Of a DNA stretch of 64,000 nt, positions 1 to 13,185 are shown one piece after another. Every line of letters starts with the position of its first letter. Within the stretch, counting starts at the first letter, position 1. Both the position numbers and the translations under genes were made by a program. The notes beneath the pieces were generated by a model. It ran no database searches, had not been told where the DNA came from, and was given only the letters and a program-made list of their open reading frames with translations. Origin of the DNA: Candidatus Eisenbacteria bacterium (GTDB lineage: Bacteria > Desulfobacterota > Binatia > DP-6); the NCBI GenBank assembly GCA_035577985.1, contig DATJZY010000166.1, forward strand, positions 32,331 to 96,330, in the 5' to 3' direction.

Positions 1-155
1 ACCTGCAGGAGCACTCGGTCGTCCTGATCCGCGGCGGCCGCGTGAAGGACCTGCCGGGCGTGCGGTACCACATCATCCGCGGCACTCTCGACTCGATCGG
101 CGTCCAGGATCGACGGCAGAGCCGCTCGAAGTACGGAGCGAAACGGCCGAAGTAA
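1..155 (+). CDS. rpsL: 30S ribosomal protein S12, C-terminal part (cut by window edge)
   Basis: The reading frame beginning at base 3 is open from the window edge to a TAA at 153-155 and encodes the last 50 residues of S12. The conserved segment [19 protein letters not shown] and the basic end [11 protein letters not shown] are characteristic. S12 sits at the decoding centre of the 30S subunit and controls accuracy. It is the first visible gene of the str operon, followed by rpsG and fusA in the usual order. The N-terminus and promoter lie outside the window, so the loop that carries streptomycin-resistance mutations cannot be read. Confidence 0.95.
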   Translation, partial: LQEHSVVLIRGGRVKDLPGVRYHIIRGTLDSIGVQDRRQSRSKYGAKRPK

Positions 156-225
156 GGAGTCGGTGAGGCCGACGCGGCGCCCCGGGGCTCGTGCCCGCCG
201 CCGCGAGGTCGCTGGGTGTATCACT

Positions 226-696
226 ATGCCGCGCAAAGGCGAAGTCAAACGCAGGGACATCCTCCCGGATCCCAAGTTCAACGACCGGCTCGTCACGAAG
301 TTCATCAACAGCATGATGAACGGCGGGAAGAAGAGCGTCGTCGAGGGGATCTTCTATCGCGCGCTCGACATCGTGGGCGAGCGCTCGAAAGAGGACGCGG
401 TCGGCGTGTTCCGGCGCGCGCTCGATCAGGTGAAGCCGACGGTCGAGGTGCGCTCCCGGCGCGTCGGCGGTGCGAACTACCAGGTGCCGTCCGAGGTGCG
501 TCCCACCCGACGGACGTCGCTCGGCATGCGCTGGATCGTCCAGAACGCCCGTCTGCGCCCGGAGAAGTCCATGGTCCAGAAGCTCGCGGGCGAGATCCTC
601 GATGCCGCGGCGGGTCGCGGCGGCGCCATGAAGAAGAAGGAGGACACGCACCGGATGGCGGAGGCGAACAAGGCCTTCGCCCACTATCGCTGGTAG
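226..696 (+). CDS. rpsG: 30S ribosomal protein S7
   Basis: This encodes a 156-residue S7, the usual length. S7 nucleates assembly of the 30S head by binding the 3' domain of 16S rRNA. The N-terminus [18 protein letters not shown] and the segments [12 protein letters not shown] and [11 protein letters not shown] are diagnostic. An in-frame ATG at 163 would add 21 residues with no counterpart in the family, so the start at 226 is preferred, although no strong Shine-Dalgarno sequence precedes it. It lies between rpsL and fusA in standard str-operon order. Confidence 0.95.
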   Translation: MPRKGEVKRRDILPDPKFNDRLVTKFINSMMNGGKKSVVEGIFYRALDIVGERSKEDAVGVFRRALDQVKPTVEVRSRRVGGANYQVPSEVRPTRRTSLGMRWIVQNARLRPEKSMVQKLAGEILDAAAGRGGAMKKKEDTHRMAEANKAFAHYRW

Positions 697-708
697 CGCG
701 TATCCCCC

Positions 709-2814
<2,106 letters not shown>

Positions 2815-2824
2815 TCGGAGCCAC

Positions 2825-2835
2825 GGAGGAAGGAG
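2825..2835 (+). promoter_or_regulatory. Strong ribosome binding site of tuf
   Basis: The purine run GGAGGAAGGAG lies 3-10 bases before the tuf ATG and pairs well with the anti-Shine-Dalgarno sequence. It is much stronger than the sites of the neighbouring rpsG and fusA. Confidence 0.75.
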
Positions 2836-2838
2836 CTC

Positions 2839-4029
<1,191 letters not shown>

Positions 4030-4041
4030 GCACGCCGTCGG

Positions 4042-4350
<309 letters not shown>

Positions 4351-4352
4351 CC

Positions 4353-5021
4353 ATGGCCACCGCCGTCACAGGGCTCATCGGCCGCAAGCTCGGCATGACC
4401 CAGGTCTACACGGCCACGGGCGTGCTCGTGCCGGTCACCGTGATCGAGGCCGGTCCGTGCACCGTCGTCGCCATGCGCAACGCCGAGCGCAACGGCTACG
4501 CCGCCGCCCAGCTCGGGTTCGACACCCTCGACGCAAAGAAGCTCTCGAAGCCCCGCGCGGGACAGTTCAAGAAGGCGGGCACCGCCGGCTTCCGCACGCT
4601 GCGCGAGTTCCGGCTCGGCGAGGGCGACGTCCCGGCGGTCGGCGCCGCGGTGAGCGTCGCGGACGTGTTCACGCCCGGCGAGCGCATCCTGGTCACCGGT
4701 GTCTCCAAGGGCCGCGGCACGGCCGGCGTCATCAAGCGCCACCACTTCAGCGGCTTTCCCGCCACGCACGGCACGCACGAGTACTTCCGGCACGGCGGCT
4801 CGATCGGCAACCGCTCCTTCCCCGGTCGGGTGATGGCGGGCAGGCGCATGGCCGGTCGCATGGGCGCCGAGCGAGTGACCACGAGCAACATCGAGGTCGT
4901 CGCGATCCGTCCCGACGAGAACCTGCTGCTCGTGCGCGGCACGGTGCCCGGCGCCCGCAACGCGACGGTCCTCGTCCGGCGCGGCAAGGCCCGTGCGGGC
5001 GCGACGGAGGCGCGGTCGTGA
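4353..5021 (+). CDS. rplC: 50S ribosomal protein L3
   Basis: This 222-residue L3 binds near the peptidyl-transferase centre and starts 50S assembly. The N-terminal [13 protein letters not shown] and the central [19 protein letters not shown] with the nearby [14 protein letters not shown] are typical. It starts two bases after the rpsJ stop, and its TGA overlaps the rplD GTG start, implying translational coupling. Confidence 0.96.
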   Translation: MATAVTGLIGRKLGMTQVYTATGVLVPVTVIEAGPCTVVAMRNAERNGYAAAQLGFDTLDAKKLSKPRAGQFKKAGTAGFRTLREFRLGEGDVPAVGAAVSVADVFTPGERILVTGVSKGRGTAGVIKRHHFSGFPATHGTHEYFRHGGSIGNRSFPGRVMAGRRMAGRMGAERVTTSNIEVVAIRPDENLLLVRGTVPGARNATVLVRRGKARAGATEARS

Positions 5022-5665
5022 GCATCGAGACATCGGTCATCGTCCCGGTCGTGTCGCAGACCCGGAAGCCCGCGGGCGAGATCAGCGTGCCGGCAGCCGT
5101 CCTCACGGGTCCGGTGCGCGAGAGCCTCCTCCACGAGATGGTGAAGAGCCAGCTCGCGTCGCGTCGCGCCGGAACCCACGCCACGAAGACCCGTCACTTC
5201 GTCTCGGGCGGCGGCAAGAAGCCGTGGAAGCAGAAGGGCACCGGGCGCGCCCGCGCCGGCAGCATCCGCTCGCCGCTGTGGGCCGGCGGCGCGGTCATCT
5301 TCGGACCGCAGCCGCGCAGCTACGCCTACCAGATGCCGAAGTCGGCGCGCCGCGCGGCCCTCCGCTCGGCGCTCGCCGCGCGGCACGCCGAGGGCAAGCT
5401 CGTGGTCGTCGACGCGCTCACGCTCCCCGAGCCGAAGACCAAGAAGATGCTCGAGTGCCTCGCCGGTCTCGGCGTCGAGGGCAGCGCGCTCGTCGTGCTC
5501 GCCCAGAACGACGACGCGGTGATGCGCGCCTCCCGGAACCTGCCGCACGTGAAGGCGATCCTCGTGGGCGGCCTCAACGTCTACGACGTGCTGAAGCACG
5601 CGACGCTGGTCGTCACGCGCGACGCGCTCGAGCAGCTCGCCGCCCGACTCATGGAGGCCGCGTGA
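5018..5665 (+). CDS. rplD: 50S ribosomal protein L4
   Basis: This encodes a 215-residue L4, which lines the peptide exit tunnel. The chosen start is the GTG at 5018 that overlaps the rplC stop; upstream in-frame codons read through rplC in the wrong frame and give no L4-like sequence. Diagnostic segments are the [10 protein letters not shown] region, [19 protein letters not shown] and GPQPRSY. In E. coli L4 autoregulates this operon, but no equivalent leader can be assigned here. A 106-base gap, unusual for this cluster, follows. Confidence 0.95.
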   Translation: MSIETSVIVPVVSQTRKPAGEISVPAAVLTGPVRESLLHEMVKSQLASRRAGTHATKTRHFVSGGGKKPWKQKGTGRARAGSIRSPLWAGGAVIFGPQPRSYAYQMPKSARRAALRSALAARHAEGKLVVVDALTLPEPKTKKMLECLAGLGVEGSALVVLAQNDDAVMRASRNLPHVKAILVGGLNVYDVLKHATLVVTRDALEQLAARLMEAA

Positions 5666-5771
5666 GCGGCCGACGTCCATCGGAGCGCCACGCCCGCGCG
5701 TCGAACGGCGCGATGCGCACGGGGACCCCTTGCGGGTGCCCGCCGGTCACCGGTGTCCAACGGGAGGCGGA
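5666..5771 (+). other. Non-coding gap with hairpin potential between rplD and rplW
   Basis: These 106 bases are the longest gap inside the S10-spc cluster. They contain self-complementary blocks, including GCGGGTGCCCGC and a CCGGTCACCGG repeat close to the rplW Shine-Dalgarno sequence. No conserved small ORF was found. The gap could hold an RNA structure that adjusts translation of rplW, but nothing beyond the inverted repeats supports this. Confidence 0.35.
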
Positions 5772-6059
5772 ATGAACGCCGTCGACGTCATCAAGGGCCC
5801 GATCGTGACCGAGAAGGGCACGCTCGTGAACGAGCAGGCGAATCAGGTCGTCTTCCGGGTCGACGCGCGCGCAAACAAGGTCGAGATCCGCTCGGCGGTC
5901 GAACAGCTCTTCAAGGTGAAGGTCGAGAAGGTCTGCACGACGCGCGTGCTCGGCAAGACGCGGCGGGTCGGCCGCCATGCGGGACGGCGCCCCAGCTGGA
6001 AGAAGGCGTACGTGACCCTCGCCGAGGGCAACCGCATCGACTTCTTCGAGGGAGCCTGA
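5772..6059 (+). CDS. rplW: 50S ribosomal protein L23
   Basis: This 95-residue L23 sits at the tunnel exit, where trigger factor and SRP dock. The start [11 protein letters not shown], the segment [20 protein letters not shown] and the basic loop [21 protein letters not shown] identify it (read the loop in two parts: [11 protein letters not shown] and [10 protein letters not shown]). The ATG at 5772 has a GGGAGGCGG Shine-Dalgarno sequence, so it is preferred over an in-frame ATG at 5730 that would add 14 unrelated residues. Confidence 0.95.
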   Translation: MNAVDVIKGPIVTEKGTLVNEQANQVVFRVDARANKVEIRSAVEQLFKVKVEKVCTTRVLGKTRRVGRHAGRRPSWKKAYVTLAEGNRIDFFEGA

Positions 6060-6063
6060 GCCG

Positions 6064-6888
6064 ATGCCAGTCATCCAGTACCGGCCCACCTCCGCGGGAC
6101 GCCGCTTCCAGACGGGCTACGACTTCGGCGAGATCACGAAGAGCACGCCCGAGAAGTCGCTGCTGACGCCGCTGCCCAAGTCGGGCGGGCGCAGCAACAC
6201 GGGACGCGTCACCGCGTACCACCGGGGCGGCGGCCACAAGCGCCGCTACCGCCAGATCGACTTCAAGCGCAACAAGGACGGCGTGCCGGCGGTCGTGAAG
6301 GGCATCGAGTACGATCCCAACCGCTCCGCGCGCATCGCGCTCCTGTTCTACGCCGACGGCGAGAAGCGCTACATCCTGGCGCCGGTCGGCCTCGGCGTGG
6401 GCGACCGCGTCGAGACGGGCGCGCAGGCGGACATCAAGCCCGGCAACTCCCTGCCGCTCGCCAACATCCCGCTCGGCTCGGTCGTGCACAACGTGGAGCT
6501 GCGCGAGGGCCGCGGCGGACAGCTCGGGCGCGCGGCGGGCACCGCCATCCAGCTGATGGCGAAGGAGGGCGATTACGCGCTCCTGAAGATGCCGTCGGGT
6601 GAGCTGCGCAAGGTGCGCCTGGCGTGCCGCGCATCGATCGGCCAGGTCGGCAACCTCGACCACGAGAACATCTCCTTCGGCAAGGCGGGCCGGGTGCGGT
6701 GGCTCGGGCGACGGCCGACGGTCCGTGGCATCGCGATGAACCCGGTCGACCACCCGCACGGCGGCGGCGAAGGTCGCTCGAAGGGCAACCACCCGCAGAC
6801 GCCGTGGGGCAAGCCGACCAAGGGCTACAAGACTCGCCACAACAAGCGCACGAACAAGTACATCGTTCAGCGCCGCAAGGGACGCTGA
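6064..6888 (+). CDS. rplB: 50S ribosomal protein L2
   Basis: This 274-residue L2 is needed for subunit association and peptidyl transfer. The N-terminal segment [10 protein letters not shown], the central [19 protein letters not shown] and the C-terminal [15 protein letters not shown], which carries the functionally important His, are all present. Length matches the family. It follows rplW by four bases and precedes rpsS. Confidence 0.97.
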   Translation: MPVIQYRPTSAGRRFQTGYDFGEITKSTPEKSLLTPLPKSGGRSNTGRVTAYHRGGGHKRRYRQIDFKRNKDGVPAVVKGIEYDPNRSARIALLFYADGEKRYILAPVGLGVGDRVETGAQADIKPGNSLPLANIPLGSVVHNVELREGRGGQLGRAAGTAIQLMAKEGDYALLKMPSGELRKVRLACRASIGQVGNLDHENISFGKAGRVRWLGRRPTVRGIAMNPVDHPHGGGEGRSKGNHPQTPWGKPTKGYKTRHNKRTNKYIVQRRKGR

Positions 6889-6901
6889 GGGGGGACGATC
6901 G

Positions 6902-7249
6902 GTGGCACGCTCGGTCAAGAAGGGTCCGTTCGTGGACCTCCACCTCCTGAAGAAGGTTCAGGGGATGGTCGCCTCGGGCGAGAAGCGCGTGGTGAAGACC
7001 TGGTCGCGCCGCTCGACGATCACCCCGGACATGGTCGGGTTCACGTTCGCCGTGCACAACGGAACGAAATTCATCCCGGTGTTCGTCACCGAGAACGCCG
7101 TCGGGCACAAGCTCGGCGAGTTCTCGCCGACGCGCATGTTCCACGGTCACTCGGGTGACCGCAAGGCCAAGGTCGAGGGCGCCGCGGCGCCGGGCGCTCC
7201 GACCGCGCCGGGCGCGCCGGCCGCCGGTGCGCCGCCGAGGCGAGGCTAG
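6902..7249 (+). CDS. rpsS: 30S ribosomal protein S19 with Ala/Pro-rich tail
   Basis: S19 forms part of the 30S head beside S13. The core (residues 1-90) carries [25 protein letters not shown] and the K-L-G-E-F-S motif. Translation starts at GTG 6902. At 115 residues it is about 23 longer than most S19 proteins. The extra C-terminus is a low-complexity Ala/Gly/Pro tail ending in PPRRG, likely disordered, and is one of several such tails on ribosomal proteins here. Confidence 0.95.
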   Translation: MARSVKKGPFVDLHLLKKVQGMVASGEKRVVKTWSRRSTITPDMVGFTFAVHNGTKFIPVFVTENAVGHKLGEFSPTRMFHGHSGDRKAKVEGAAAPGAPTAPGAPAAGAPPRRG

Positions 7250-7253
7250 GGCG

Positions 7254-7604
7254 ATGGAAGCCCGGGCAATGACGCGCTACGCACGCCTCACCGCGCAGAA
7301 GGCGCGCCTCGTGGTCGACATGATCCGCGGCAAGCGTGTCGAGGAGGCGCTCGGCATCCTGCAGTTCACGCCGAAGCGCGGCGCCAAGATCGTCGCCAAG
7401 ACCCTCAAGTCGGCGGTCGCCAACGCCGAGCACGGCAGCCGCGTCGACGTCGACGCGCTCTACGTGAAGCGGGCGTTCGTGAACGAAGGCCCGACCGCCA
7501 AGCGCTCGCTCCCGCGCGCCCACGGACGGGCGACGCCCATCTTCAAGCGGACCAGCCACATCACCATCATCGTCGACGAGCGCCGCCCGGGCGCGGAGGC
7601 CTGA
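7254..7604 (+). CDS. rplV: 50S ribosomal protein L22
   Basis: This 116-residue L22 contacts all 23S rRNA domains and extends a hairpin into the exit tunnel. The start [20 protein letters not shown] matches the family N-terminus, so ATG 7254 is chosen over the internal ATG at 7269. The tunnel-loop region [17 protein letters not shown] is conserved. It lies four bases after rpsS. Confidence 0.95.
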   Translation: MEARAMTRYARLTAQKARLVVDMIRGKRVEEALGILQFTPKRGAKIVAKTLKSAVANAEHGSRVDVDALYVKRAFVNEGPTAKRSLPRAHGRATPIFKRTSHITIIVDERRPGAEA

Positions 7605-7606
7605 GC

Positions 7607-8269
7607 GTGGGTCAGAAAGTTCATCCGAAAGGCTTTCGCCTGAACGTCACCGAGGGTTGGGACTCGCGCTGGTATGCGCGCCGCGAGTACACCGACCTGC
7701 TCCACGAGGACGTGAAGGTCCGCAACTTCCTGAAGAAGCGCCTCTACCACGCCGGCGTCTCGAAGATCGAGATCGAGCGCGCCGCGAACAAGGCGAAGAT
7801 CAACATCCACACGGCGCGGCCCGGCATCGTCATCGGCAAGAAGGGCGCCGAGATCGAGAAGCTGAAGCAGGAGCTCCAGAAGCTCACCGCCAAGGAGACG
7901 TTCATCAACATCCACGAGGTGCGCCGGCCGGACGTCGACGCGCAGCTCGCGGCCGAGAACGTCGCCCTCCAGCTCGAGCGCCGCGTCGCGTTCCGGCGCG
8001 CGATGAAGGAAGCGGTCGCGCGGGCCATGCGCATGGGCGCACTCGGCGTCCGCATCCAGTCGTCGGGTCGTCTGGGCGGCTCCGAAATCGCGCGCTGCGA
8101 GTGGTACCGCGAGGGGCGTGTGCCGCTGCACACGCTGCGGGCCGACGTGAATTTCGGCTTCGCCGAAGCGAAGACCACCTACGGCGTCATCGGCGTCAAG
8201 GTGTGGATCTTCCGCGGCGAGGTGCTCACGCGTCAGGAGGAGGAGCAGCGCGCCGCGCTCGGCGTGTAG
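7607..8269 (+). CDS. rpsC: 30S ribosomal protein S3
   Basis: This 220-residue S3 forms part of the mRNA entry channel. It opens with [14 protein letters not shown] from a GTG start, contains the KH-domain signature [16 protein letters not shown] and the conserved [14 protein letters not shown], and ends with the strand [14 protein letters not shown]. Length is slightly shorter than E. coli S3 because of a short C-terminal tail. It follows rplV by two bases. Confidence 0.96.
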   Translation: MGQKVHPKGFRLNVTEGWDSRWYARREYTDLLHEDVKVRNFLKKRLYHAGVSKIEIERAANKAKINIHTARPGIVIGKKGAEIEKLKQELQKLTAKETFINIHEVRRPDVDAQLAAENVALQLERRVAFRRAMKEAVARAMRMGALGVRIQSSGRLGGSEIARCEWYREGRVPLHTLRADVNFGFAEAKTTYGVIGVKVWIFRGEVLTRQEEEQRAALGV

Positions 8270-8283
8270 CGTAGAGGGAACCC

Positions 8284-8709
8284 ATGCTCGCTCCGAAGAA
8301 GGTCAAGTGGCGCAAGATGATGAAGGGGCGTCGTCGCGGGACGGCGTGGCGGGGCAGCTCGCTCACGTTCGGCGACTTCGGGCTCCAGTGCACCGACCGC
8401 GCGTGGCTGACGGCGCGCGAGATCGAGGCCGCACGCGTCGCGCTCACGCGCGCCATCAAGCGCGGCGGTCGCGTCTGGGTGCGCGTGTTCCCCGACAAGC
8501 CGCTCACGAAGAAGCCGGCCGAGACCCGCATGGGCAAGGGCAAGGGCGCGCCCGAGGTGTGGGTGGCCGTCATCAAGCCGGGCCGCATCCTGTTCGAGAT
8601 GGAAGGCGTCGAGCGCGAGGCCGCCAAGGCCGCGCTCAAGCTCGCCGCCGCGAAGCTGTCCGTGCCCACGCAGATCCGCGAGCGGCACGCCCAGGTGGCC
8701 GGCGCATGA
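8284..8709 (+). CDS. rplP: 50S ribosomal protein L16
   Basis: This 141-residue L16 lies near the A-site tRNA elbow. [19 protein letters not shown], the segment [20 protein letters not shown] and the [11 protein letters not shown] motif are diagnostic. Its stop overlaps the rpmC start in an ATGA, indicating coupled translation. Confidence 0.96.
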   Translation: MLAPKKVKWRKMMKGRRRGTAWRGSSLTFGDFGLQCTDRAWLTAREIEAARVALTRAIKRGGRVWVRVFPDKPLTKKPAETRMGKGKGAPEVWVAVIKPGRILFEMEGVEREAAKAALKLAAAKLSVPTQIRERHAQVAGA

Positions 8710-8918
8710 AGGCGAGCGACCTCCGCAACCTCACGGTCGACGAGCTGCGCGTGCGCGAGCGCGAGCTCGTCGACGAGATCTTTCACCTCCGGCTTCGTCG
8801 CGCGACGGCGCAGCTCACCAACCCGACGAAGCTCCGCGAGAGCCGTCGCACGCTCGCGCGTGTGAAGACGCTCCTCGGCGAGCGGGCGCGGGCGGCCCAG
8901 GGAGTGTCGGCGAAATGA
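8706..8918 (+). CDS. rpmC: 50S ribosomal protein L29
   Basis: This 70-residue L29 binds near the tunnel exit beside L23. [20 protein letters not shown] and the later [20 protein letters not shown] match the two-helix L29 fold. The ATG overlaps the rplP stop by four bases, and its own end overlaps the rpsQ start. Confidence 0.94.
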   Translation: MKASDLRNLTVDELRVRERELVDEIFHLRLRRATAQLTNPTKLRESRRTLARVKTLLGERARAAQGVSAK

Positions 8919-9247
8919 GCGGGCGACGAAAGCATCGCGAAGGCCTCGTGGTGTCGAACAAGATGGACAAGACGGTCGTCGTGATCGTCGAACGACTGGT
9001 GCGCCACGCGCGCTACGAGAAGTACCTGCGGCAGCGCGAGCGCTACAAGGCGCACGACGAGCAGAACCGCTGCCAGATCGGCGATCGCGTACGGCTGATC
9101 GAGACCCGGCCGCTGTCGCGCGGCAAGCGCTGGGCGGTCGAGGCCATCCTGTCGCGGAGCGAGGCCCTGGCCGACGTGATCGCGGCGGCCGAGGCCGAGA
9201 AGAAGGCCGCCCAGGCGGCCGCGAAGGCGGCGGAGCCGACCCCATGA
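8915..9247 (+). CDS. rpsQ: 30S ribosomal protein S17 with Ala-rich tail
   Basis: S17 is an OB-fold protein that stabilises the 5' domain of 16S rRNA. The core shows [14 protein letters not shown], the K-A-H-D-E-Q-N motif and [18 protein letters not shown]. The family is usually about 85 residues; this one has 110. The last 30 form a helix-prone Ala/Glu/Lys-rich tail. The ATG overlaps the rpmC stop and the end overlaps the rplN start. Confidence 0.94.
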   Translation: MSGRRKHREGLVVSNKMDKTVVVIVERLVRHARYEKYLRQRERYKAHDEQNRCQIGDRVRLIETRPLSRGKRWAVEAILSRSEALADVIAAAEAEKKAAQAAAKAAEPTP

Positions 9248-9612
9248 TCCAGGCCGAGACGGTGCTCGACGTCGCCGACAACTCGGGGGCCCGCAAGGTC
9301 CTCTGCATCAAGGTCCTCGGCGGGAGCAAGCGGAAGTACGCCAGCGTGGGTGACGTCATCGTCGTCTCGGTGAAGGAAGCGATCCCCAACGCGAAGGTGA
9401 AGAAGGGCGAGGTCATGAAAGCGGTGGTCGTCCGGACCGCGAAGGAGATCGGCCGCAAGGACGGCTCCTACATCCGGTTCGACACGAACTCGGCGGTGCT
9501 CATCGACAACGCGCGCGAGCCGGTCGGGACCCGCATCTTCGGACCGGTCGCCCGCGAGCTGCGAGCGAAGAAGTTCATGAAGATCATCTCGCTCGCGCCG
9601 GAGGTGCTGTGA
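9244..9612 (+). CDS. rplN: 50S ribosomal protein L14
   Basis: This 122-residue L14 contributes to an inter-subunit bridge and is the docking site of the silencing factor Rsf[20 protein letters not shown], the segment [19 protein letters not shown] and the end [19 protein letters not shown] fit the family exactly. Its TGA shares one base with the rplX ATG. Confidence 0.96.
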   Translation: MIQAETVLDVADNSGARKVLCIKVLGGSKRKYASVGDVIVVSVKEAIPNAKVKKGEVMKAVVVRTAKEIGRKDGSYIRFDTNSAVLIDNAREPVGTRIFGPVARELRAKKFMKIISLAPEVL

Positions 9613-9935
9613 TGGCGCTGCAGCGCCTGCGCAAAGACGACACCGTGATCGTGATCGCCGGCCGCGAGCGCGGCAAGACCGGCAAGGTCCTGCGCGTGCT
9701 CCGTGAGACGGACCGCGTGATCGTCGAGCGCCTGAACGTGATGAAGCGGCACTTGAAGCCGCGCGGCCAGGTGGCCGGCGGCATCGTCGAGAAGGAGGCC
9801 GGCATCCACGTCTCCAACGTGCAGCTCCTGTGCGCGCGCTGCGGGAAGCCCGCCCGCGTCGGCGCGCGGCGACTCGAGGACGGCCACGGCGTGCGGATCT
9901 GCCGGCGCTGCGGCGATCAACTGGACAAGGCCTGA
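9612..9935 (+). CDS. rplX: 50S ribosomal protein L24, zinc-ribbon type
   Basis: This 107-residue L24 is an early 50S assembly protein. The KOW motif ([19 protein letters not shown]) is near the N-terminus. The C-terminal half carries a CARC...CRRC zinc-ribbon pattern, so this is the zinc-binding (C+) form. Translation most likely starts at the ATG sharing a base with the rplN stop; a GTG three bases earlier is also possible. Confidence 0.94.
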   Translation: MALQRLRKDDTVIVIAGRERGKTGKVLRVLRETDRVIVERLNVMKRHLKPRGQVAGGIVEKEAGIHVSNVQLLCARCGKPARVGARRLEDGHGVRICRRCGDQLDKA

Positions 9936-9936
9936 C

Positions 9937-10479
9937 ATGCCGGCACGAATGCGCGAACGCTACAAGACGGACGTGGTGCCCGGGCTCATGCGGGACCTGG
10001 GGTACACGAACGTCCTCCAGGTGCCGAAGCTCGAGAAGATCGTGCTCAACATGGGGCTCGGCGAGGCCGTGCAGAACCCGAAGATCATCGACTCGGCGGT
10101 CGAGGAGATGACGGCGATCTCGGGGCAGAAGCCGGTCGTCACCAAGGCACGCAAGGCCATCTCGAACTTCAAGCTGCGCGAGAACATCGCGATCGGGGTC
10201 ATGGTGACGCTGCGCGGGGAGCGGATGTACGAGTTCCTCGACCGCTTCGTGTCCGCGGCGCTCCCGCGGGTCCGCGACTTCAAGGGCGTGCCCGATCGCG
10301 CGTTCGACGGCCGCGGGAACTACTCGATCGGCCTGCGCGAGCAGACGATCTTCCCCGAGATCAACCTGGACAAGGTCGACAAGATCAAGGGACTCACGGT
10401 GACCATCTGCACGAGCGCCCGCAGCGACGCGGAGGGCAAGGCGCTGCTCCGTGCGCTGGGCATGCCCTTCCGCGCGTAG
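9937..10479 (+). CDS. rplE: 50S ribosomal protein L5
   Basis: This 180-residue L5 binds 5S rRNA and contacts P-site tRNA. Conserved stretches are [40 protein letters not shown] and the region ending [19 protein letters not shown]. It starts one base after the rplX stop and precedes rpsN. Confidence 0.96.
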   Translation: MPARMRERYKTDVVPGLMRDLGYTNVLQVPKLEKIVLNMGLGEAVQNPKIIDSAVEEMTAISGQKPVVTKARKAISNFKLRENIAIGVMVTLRGERMYEFLDRFVSAALPRVRDFKGVPDRAFDGRGNYSIGLREQTIFPEINLDKVDKIKGLTVTICTSARSDAEGKALLRALGMPFRA

Positions 10480-10490
10480 AGAGACGACGT

Positions 10491-10676
10491 ATGGCGAAAA
10501 CCTGTCTCATGATGAAGGCGGCGCGACCGCCGAAATTCAAGGTCCGGGCCTACAACCGCTGCCCGCTGTGCGGCCGTCCGCGCGCATTCTACCGGCGCTT
10601 CCGGATGTGCCGCCTGTGCCTGCGCAACCTCGCCCGCAAGGGCCAGATTCCCGGCCTGACCAAGGCCAGCTGGTGA
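10491..10676 (+). CDS. rpsN: 30S ribosomal protein S14, zinc-binding (type Z)
   Basis: This 61-residue S14 is the short zinc-dependent type, with C-P-L-C near residue 24 and C-R-L-C near residue 40. The family signature [19 protein letters not shown] is complete. The four Cys are intact, so it should bind zinc. A second, zinc-free S14 of the longer type would lie elsewhere if present. Confidence 0.95.
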   Translation: MAKTCLMMKAARPPKFKVRAYNRCPLCGRPRAFYRRFRMCRLCLRNLARKGQIPGLTKASW

Positions 10677-10683
10677 GCACCGC

Positions 10684-11082
10684 ATGCTGACCGATCCCAT
10701 CGCCGACATGCTCACCCGCATCCGCAACGGCGCCCAGGCGCGCAAGACGACCGTCGACATGCCGTGGTCGCGCCACAAGGAAGCGATCGCGAAGGTGCTG
10801 GTCGAGGAGGGCTACCTCGAGAGCGCTGCCGGCGCCGCCACCGACGACGGCAAGCGCGTGCTCCGCATCGGCCTGCGCTACGACGACCGGCGCCGCCCGG
10901 TCATCGAGGGCATCAAGCGCATCTCGCGGCCGAGCCTGCGCGTGTACGTCGGGGCGACCGAGATCCCGGCGGTGCGCAAGGGGCTCGGCATCAACGTGCT
11001 GTCCACGCCGAAGGGCATCCTCGTCGATCGCGAGGCCCGCAAGCAGGGCGTGGGCGGCGAGCTCATTTGCACGGTGTGGTAG
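10684..11082 (+). CDS. rpsH: 30S ribosomal protein S8
   Basis: This 132-residue S8 binds the central domain of 16S rRNA; in E. coli it represses the spc operon. MLTDPIADMLTRIRNG at the start, RISRPSLRVYV in the middle and the end STPKGILVDREARKQGVGGE are canonical. It lies seven bases after rpsN. Confidence 0.96.
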   Translation: MLTDPIADMLTRIRNGAQARKTTVDMPWSRHKEAIAKVLVEEGYLESAAGAATDDGKRVLRIGLRYDDRRRPVIEGIKRISRPSLRVYVGATEIPAVRKGLGINVLSTPKGILVDREARKQGVGGELICTVW

Positions 11083-11089
11083 GACGATC

Positions 11090-11638
11090 ATGTCGCGCAT
11101 AGGACGCATGCCGATCACGGTGCCGAGCGGCGTGAAGGTGCACGTCGCGGACGGCACGGTGCGGGTCGAGGGGCCGAAGGGCAAGCTCACGCGCACGCTG
11201 CCGCGCGAGGTCGCGGTCGCGGTCGAGGGCACGACGGTCAACGTGTCGCGCCTCGAGGAGACGCGGCGGGCGCGCGGCATCCACGGCCTCACGCGGAGGC
11301 TCGTCTCCAACATGGTCGAGGGCGTCTCGAAGGGGTTCACCCGCACGCTCGAGATCAACGGCGTCGGCTACCGCGCGGATGCGCGCGGCAACCTCCTGCA
11401 CATGACGCTCGGCTACTCGCACCCGATCGCGTTCCAGCTCCCGCCCGGCGTGACGGCCAAGGTCGACAAGCAGGTCACGATCACGCTCGAGGGCCCGGAT
11501 CGCGAGATGCTGGGCCAGATCGCGGCCGCCCTGCGCGAGCTGCGACCGCCGGAGCCGTACAAGGGCAAGGGCATGAAGTACGTCGAGGAGACGATCCGCC
11601 GGAAGGCCGGCAAGGCCGCCGGAGCGGGAGCACGCTGA
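11090..11638 (+). CDS. rplF: 50S ribosomal protein L6
   Basis: This 182-residue L6 has two related domains and lies near the factor-binding site. [17 protein letters not shown] opens the first domain. The second shows the [10 protein letters not shown] stretch and the C-terminal signature [15 protein letters not shown], followed by a basic Ala-rich tail. Its TGA shares one base with the rplR ATG. Confidence 0.96.
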   Translation: MSRIGRMPITVPSGVKVHVADGTVRVEGPKGKLTRTLPREVAVAVEGTTVNVSRLEETRRARGIHGLTRRLVSNMVEGVSKGFTRTLEINGVGYRADARGNLLHMTLGYSHPIAFQLPPGVTAKVDKQVTITLEGPDREMLGQIAAALRELRPPEPYKGKGMKYVEETIRRKAGKAAGAGAR

Positions 11639-12003
11639 TGCCGAATCCCCAGAGCCGGATTGCCCGCCAACGCCGCCAGGAGCGGGTGCGGCGTCGCGTC
11701 CGCGGCACCGACGGCCGCCCGCGGTTGTCGATCTTCCGCAGCGGCAAGCACATGTACGCCCAGGTGATCACCGACGCCTCCGGGCGCACGCTCCTGGCCG
11801 TCTCGACGCTCACGCCCGAGCTGCGCACCCAGCTCCCGAAGACGACCACCGTCGCGGCGGCCAAGGAGGTCGGCAAGCTCGTCGCGCGCCGCTGTCAGGA
11901 GAAGGGCATCACGAGCGTGATCTTCGACCGCAATGGCTTCCTCTATCACGGGCGCGTGCGCGCGGTCGCCGACGGCGCGCGCGAAGCCGGTCTGCAGTTC
12001 TAG
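11638..12003 (+). CDS. rplR: 50S ribosomal protein L18
   Basis: This 121-residue L18 delivers 5S rRNA to the 50S subunit. The basic N-terminus, [16 protein letters not shown], the [20 protein letters not shown] stretch and the end AREAGLQF are diagnostic. The ATG overlaps the rplF stop by one base. Confidence 0.96.
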   Translation: MPNPQSRIARQRRQERVRRRVRGTDGRPRLSIFRSGKHMYAQVITDASGRTLLAVSTLTPELRTQLPKTTTVAAAKEVGKLVARRCQEKGITSVIFDRNGFLYHGRVRAVADGAREAGLQF

Positions 12004-12015
12004 GAGACGCAACAG

Positions 12016-12561
12016 ATGGCGCAAACGGGCGGACAAGGGCAGCGCGGCGGACAGAACCAGCGGCGAATCGTCGACGACCGCGGCGTGGAGCTGAAGGAGA
12101 AGGTCGTCCACATCAACCGCGTCGCCAAGGTCGTGAAGGGCGGCCGCCGCTTCAGCTTCAGCGCTCTCGTCGTCGTCGGCGATGCCAACGGTCGCGTGGG
12201 CTTCGGGCTCGGCAAGGCGAACGAGGTCCCCGAGGCGATCCGCAAGGGCATCGAGCGGGCCAAAAAGGGCATGCTCGACGTGCCCGTGAAGGACGGCACC
12301 ATTCCCTACGGGGTGACCGGCCGCTTCGGCGCCGGCGTCGTCATGCTGCGTCCCGCCTCGGAAGGCACGGGCGTCATCGCGGGCGGCGGCGTGCGCGCGG
12401 TCGTCGAGCTGGCCGGCGTCGCCAACGTGCTCACCAAGTGCATCGGCTCGAACAACCCCCACAACATGGTGCGCGCCACGTTCGAGGCGCTCCGCGAGCT
12501 CCGGCCGCCACAGCAGCTCGCGGCGCTGCGCGGAAAATCGCTCGGAGACCTCGGCGTATGA
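12016..12561 (+). CDS. rpsE: 30S ribosomal protein S5
   Basis: This 181-residue S5 helps shape the mRNA entry channel and decoding fidelity. Conserved segments are [39 protein letters not shown] and the TNPHN-like [22 protein letters not shown] Shine-Dalgarno sequence precedes the ATG. The N-terminus has a short Gln/Gly-rich extension. Its stop overlaps the rpmD ATG. Confidence 0.96.
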   Translation: MAQTGGQGQRGGQNQRRIVDDRGVELKEKVVHINRVAKVVKGGRRFSFSALVVVGDANGRVGFGLGKANEVPEAIRKGIERAKKGMLDVPVKDGTIPYGVTGRFGAGVVMLRPASEGTGVIAGGGVRAVVELAGVANVLTKCIGSNNPHNMVRATFEALRELRPPQQLAALRGKSLGDLGV

Positions 12562-12740
12562 GCGACAAGATGATCAAGGTGACGCTCCGCAAGAGCGAGA
12601 TCGGCACCAGCCCCCGCCAGCGGCTCACGCTGCACGGCCTCGGGCTCAAGCGCATCGGCCGCTCGGTCATCTTGAAGGACTCGCCGGCCGTGCGCGGGAT
12701 GATCGCCAAGGTGGCGCATCTCGTCGAGACGGAGGGATAG
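12558..12740 (+). CDS. rpmD: 50S ribosomal protein L30
   Basis: This 60-residue protein matches L30: [20 protein letters not shown] followed by [20 protein letters not shown] and [13 protein letters not shown]. It is one of the less conserved ribosomal proteins, but length, motif and position between rpsE and rplO are decisive. The ATG overlaps the rpsE stop in an ATGA. Confidence 0.94.
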   Translation: MSDKMIKVTLRKSEIGTSPRQRLTLHGLGLKRIGRSVILKDSPAVRGMIAKVAHLVETEG

Positions 12741-12744
12741 CCAG

Positions 12745-13185
12745 ATGGATCTCTCACGCCTGCGTCCGGCGCCGGGCTCGACCCGGCCGATCAAGCGGGT
12801 GGGCCGTGGGCCCGGCTCCGGGCATGGCAAGACCGCCGGGCGCGGCCACAAGGGCAAGGGCGCGCGCTCGGGCGGGAACGTCAAGCCGGGATACGAGGGC
12901 GGCCAGATGCCGCTGCAGCGCCGGCTCCCCAAGCGCGGCTTCCGTCCCGTCCGACGCTCCGTGTTCGCGGTCGTGAACCTGGGACAGCTCGCGGAGTTCG
13001 CCGCCGGCAGCACCGTCGGACCCGAGGAGCTCCGCGCCCACGGGCTCGTCCGCGGCAAGCTACCCGTCAAGTGCCTCGCCGAGGGCGCGCTCGAGCGGGC
13101 GCTCACGGTGAGGGCCCACGCCTTCAGCCAGAAGGCACGCGAGCGGATCGAGGCGGCCGGGGGCCGCGTCGAGGTACTCGGGTGA
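12745..13185 (+). CDS. rplO: 50S ribosomal protein L15
   Basis: This 146-residue L15 is a late 50S assembly protein. The Gly-rich, basic N-terminal extension (RVGRGPGSGHGKTAGRGHKG) and MPLQRRLPKRGF identify it. It starts four bases after rpmD, and its stop overlaps the GTG start of secY. Confidence 0.96.
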   Translation: MDLSRLRPAPGSTRPIKRVGRGPGSGHGKTAGRGHKGKGARSGGNVKPGYEGGQMPLQRRLPKRGFRPVRRSVFAVVNLGQLAEFAAGSTVGPEELRAHGLVRGKLPVKCLAEGALERALTVRAHAFSQKARERIEAAGGRVEVLG

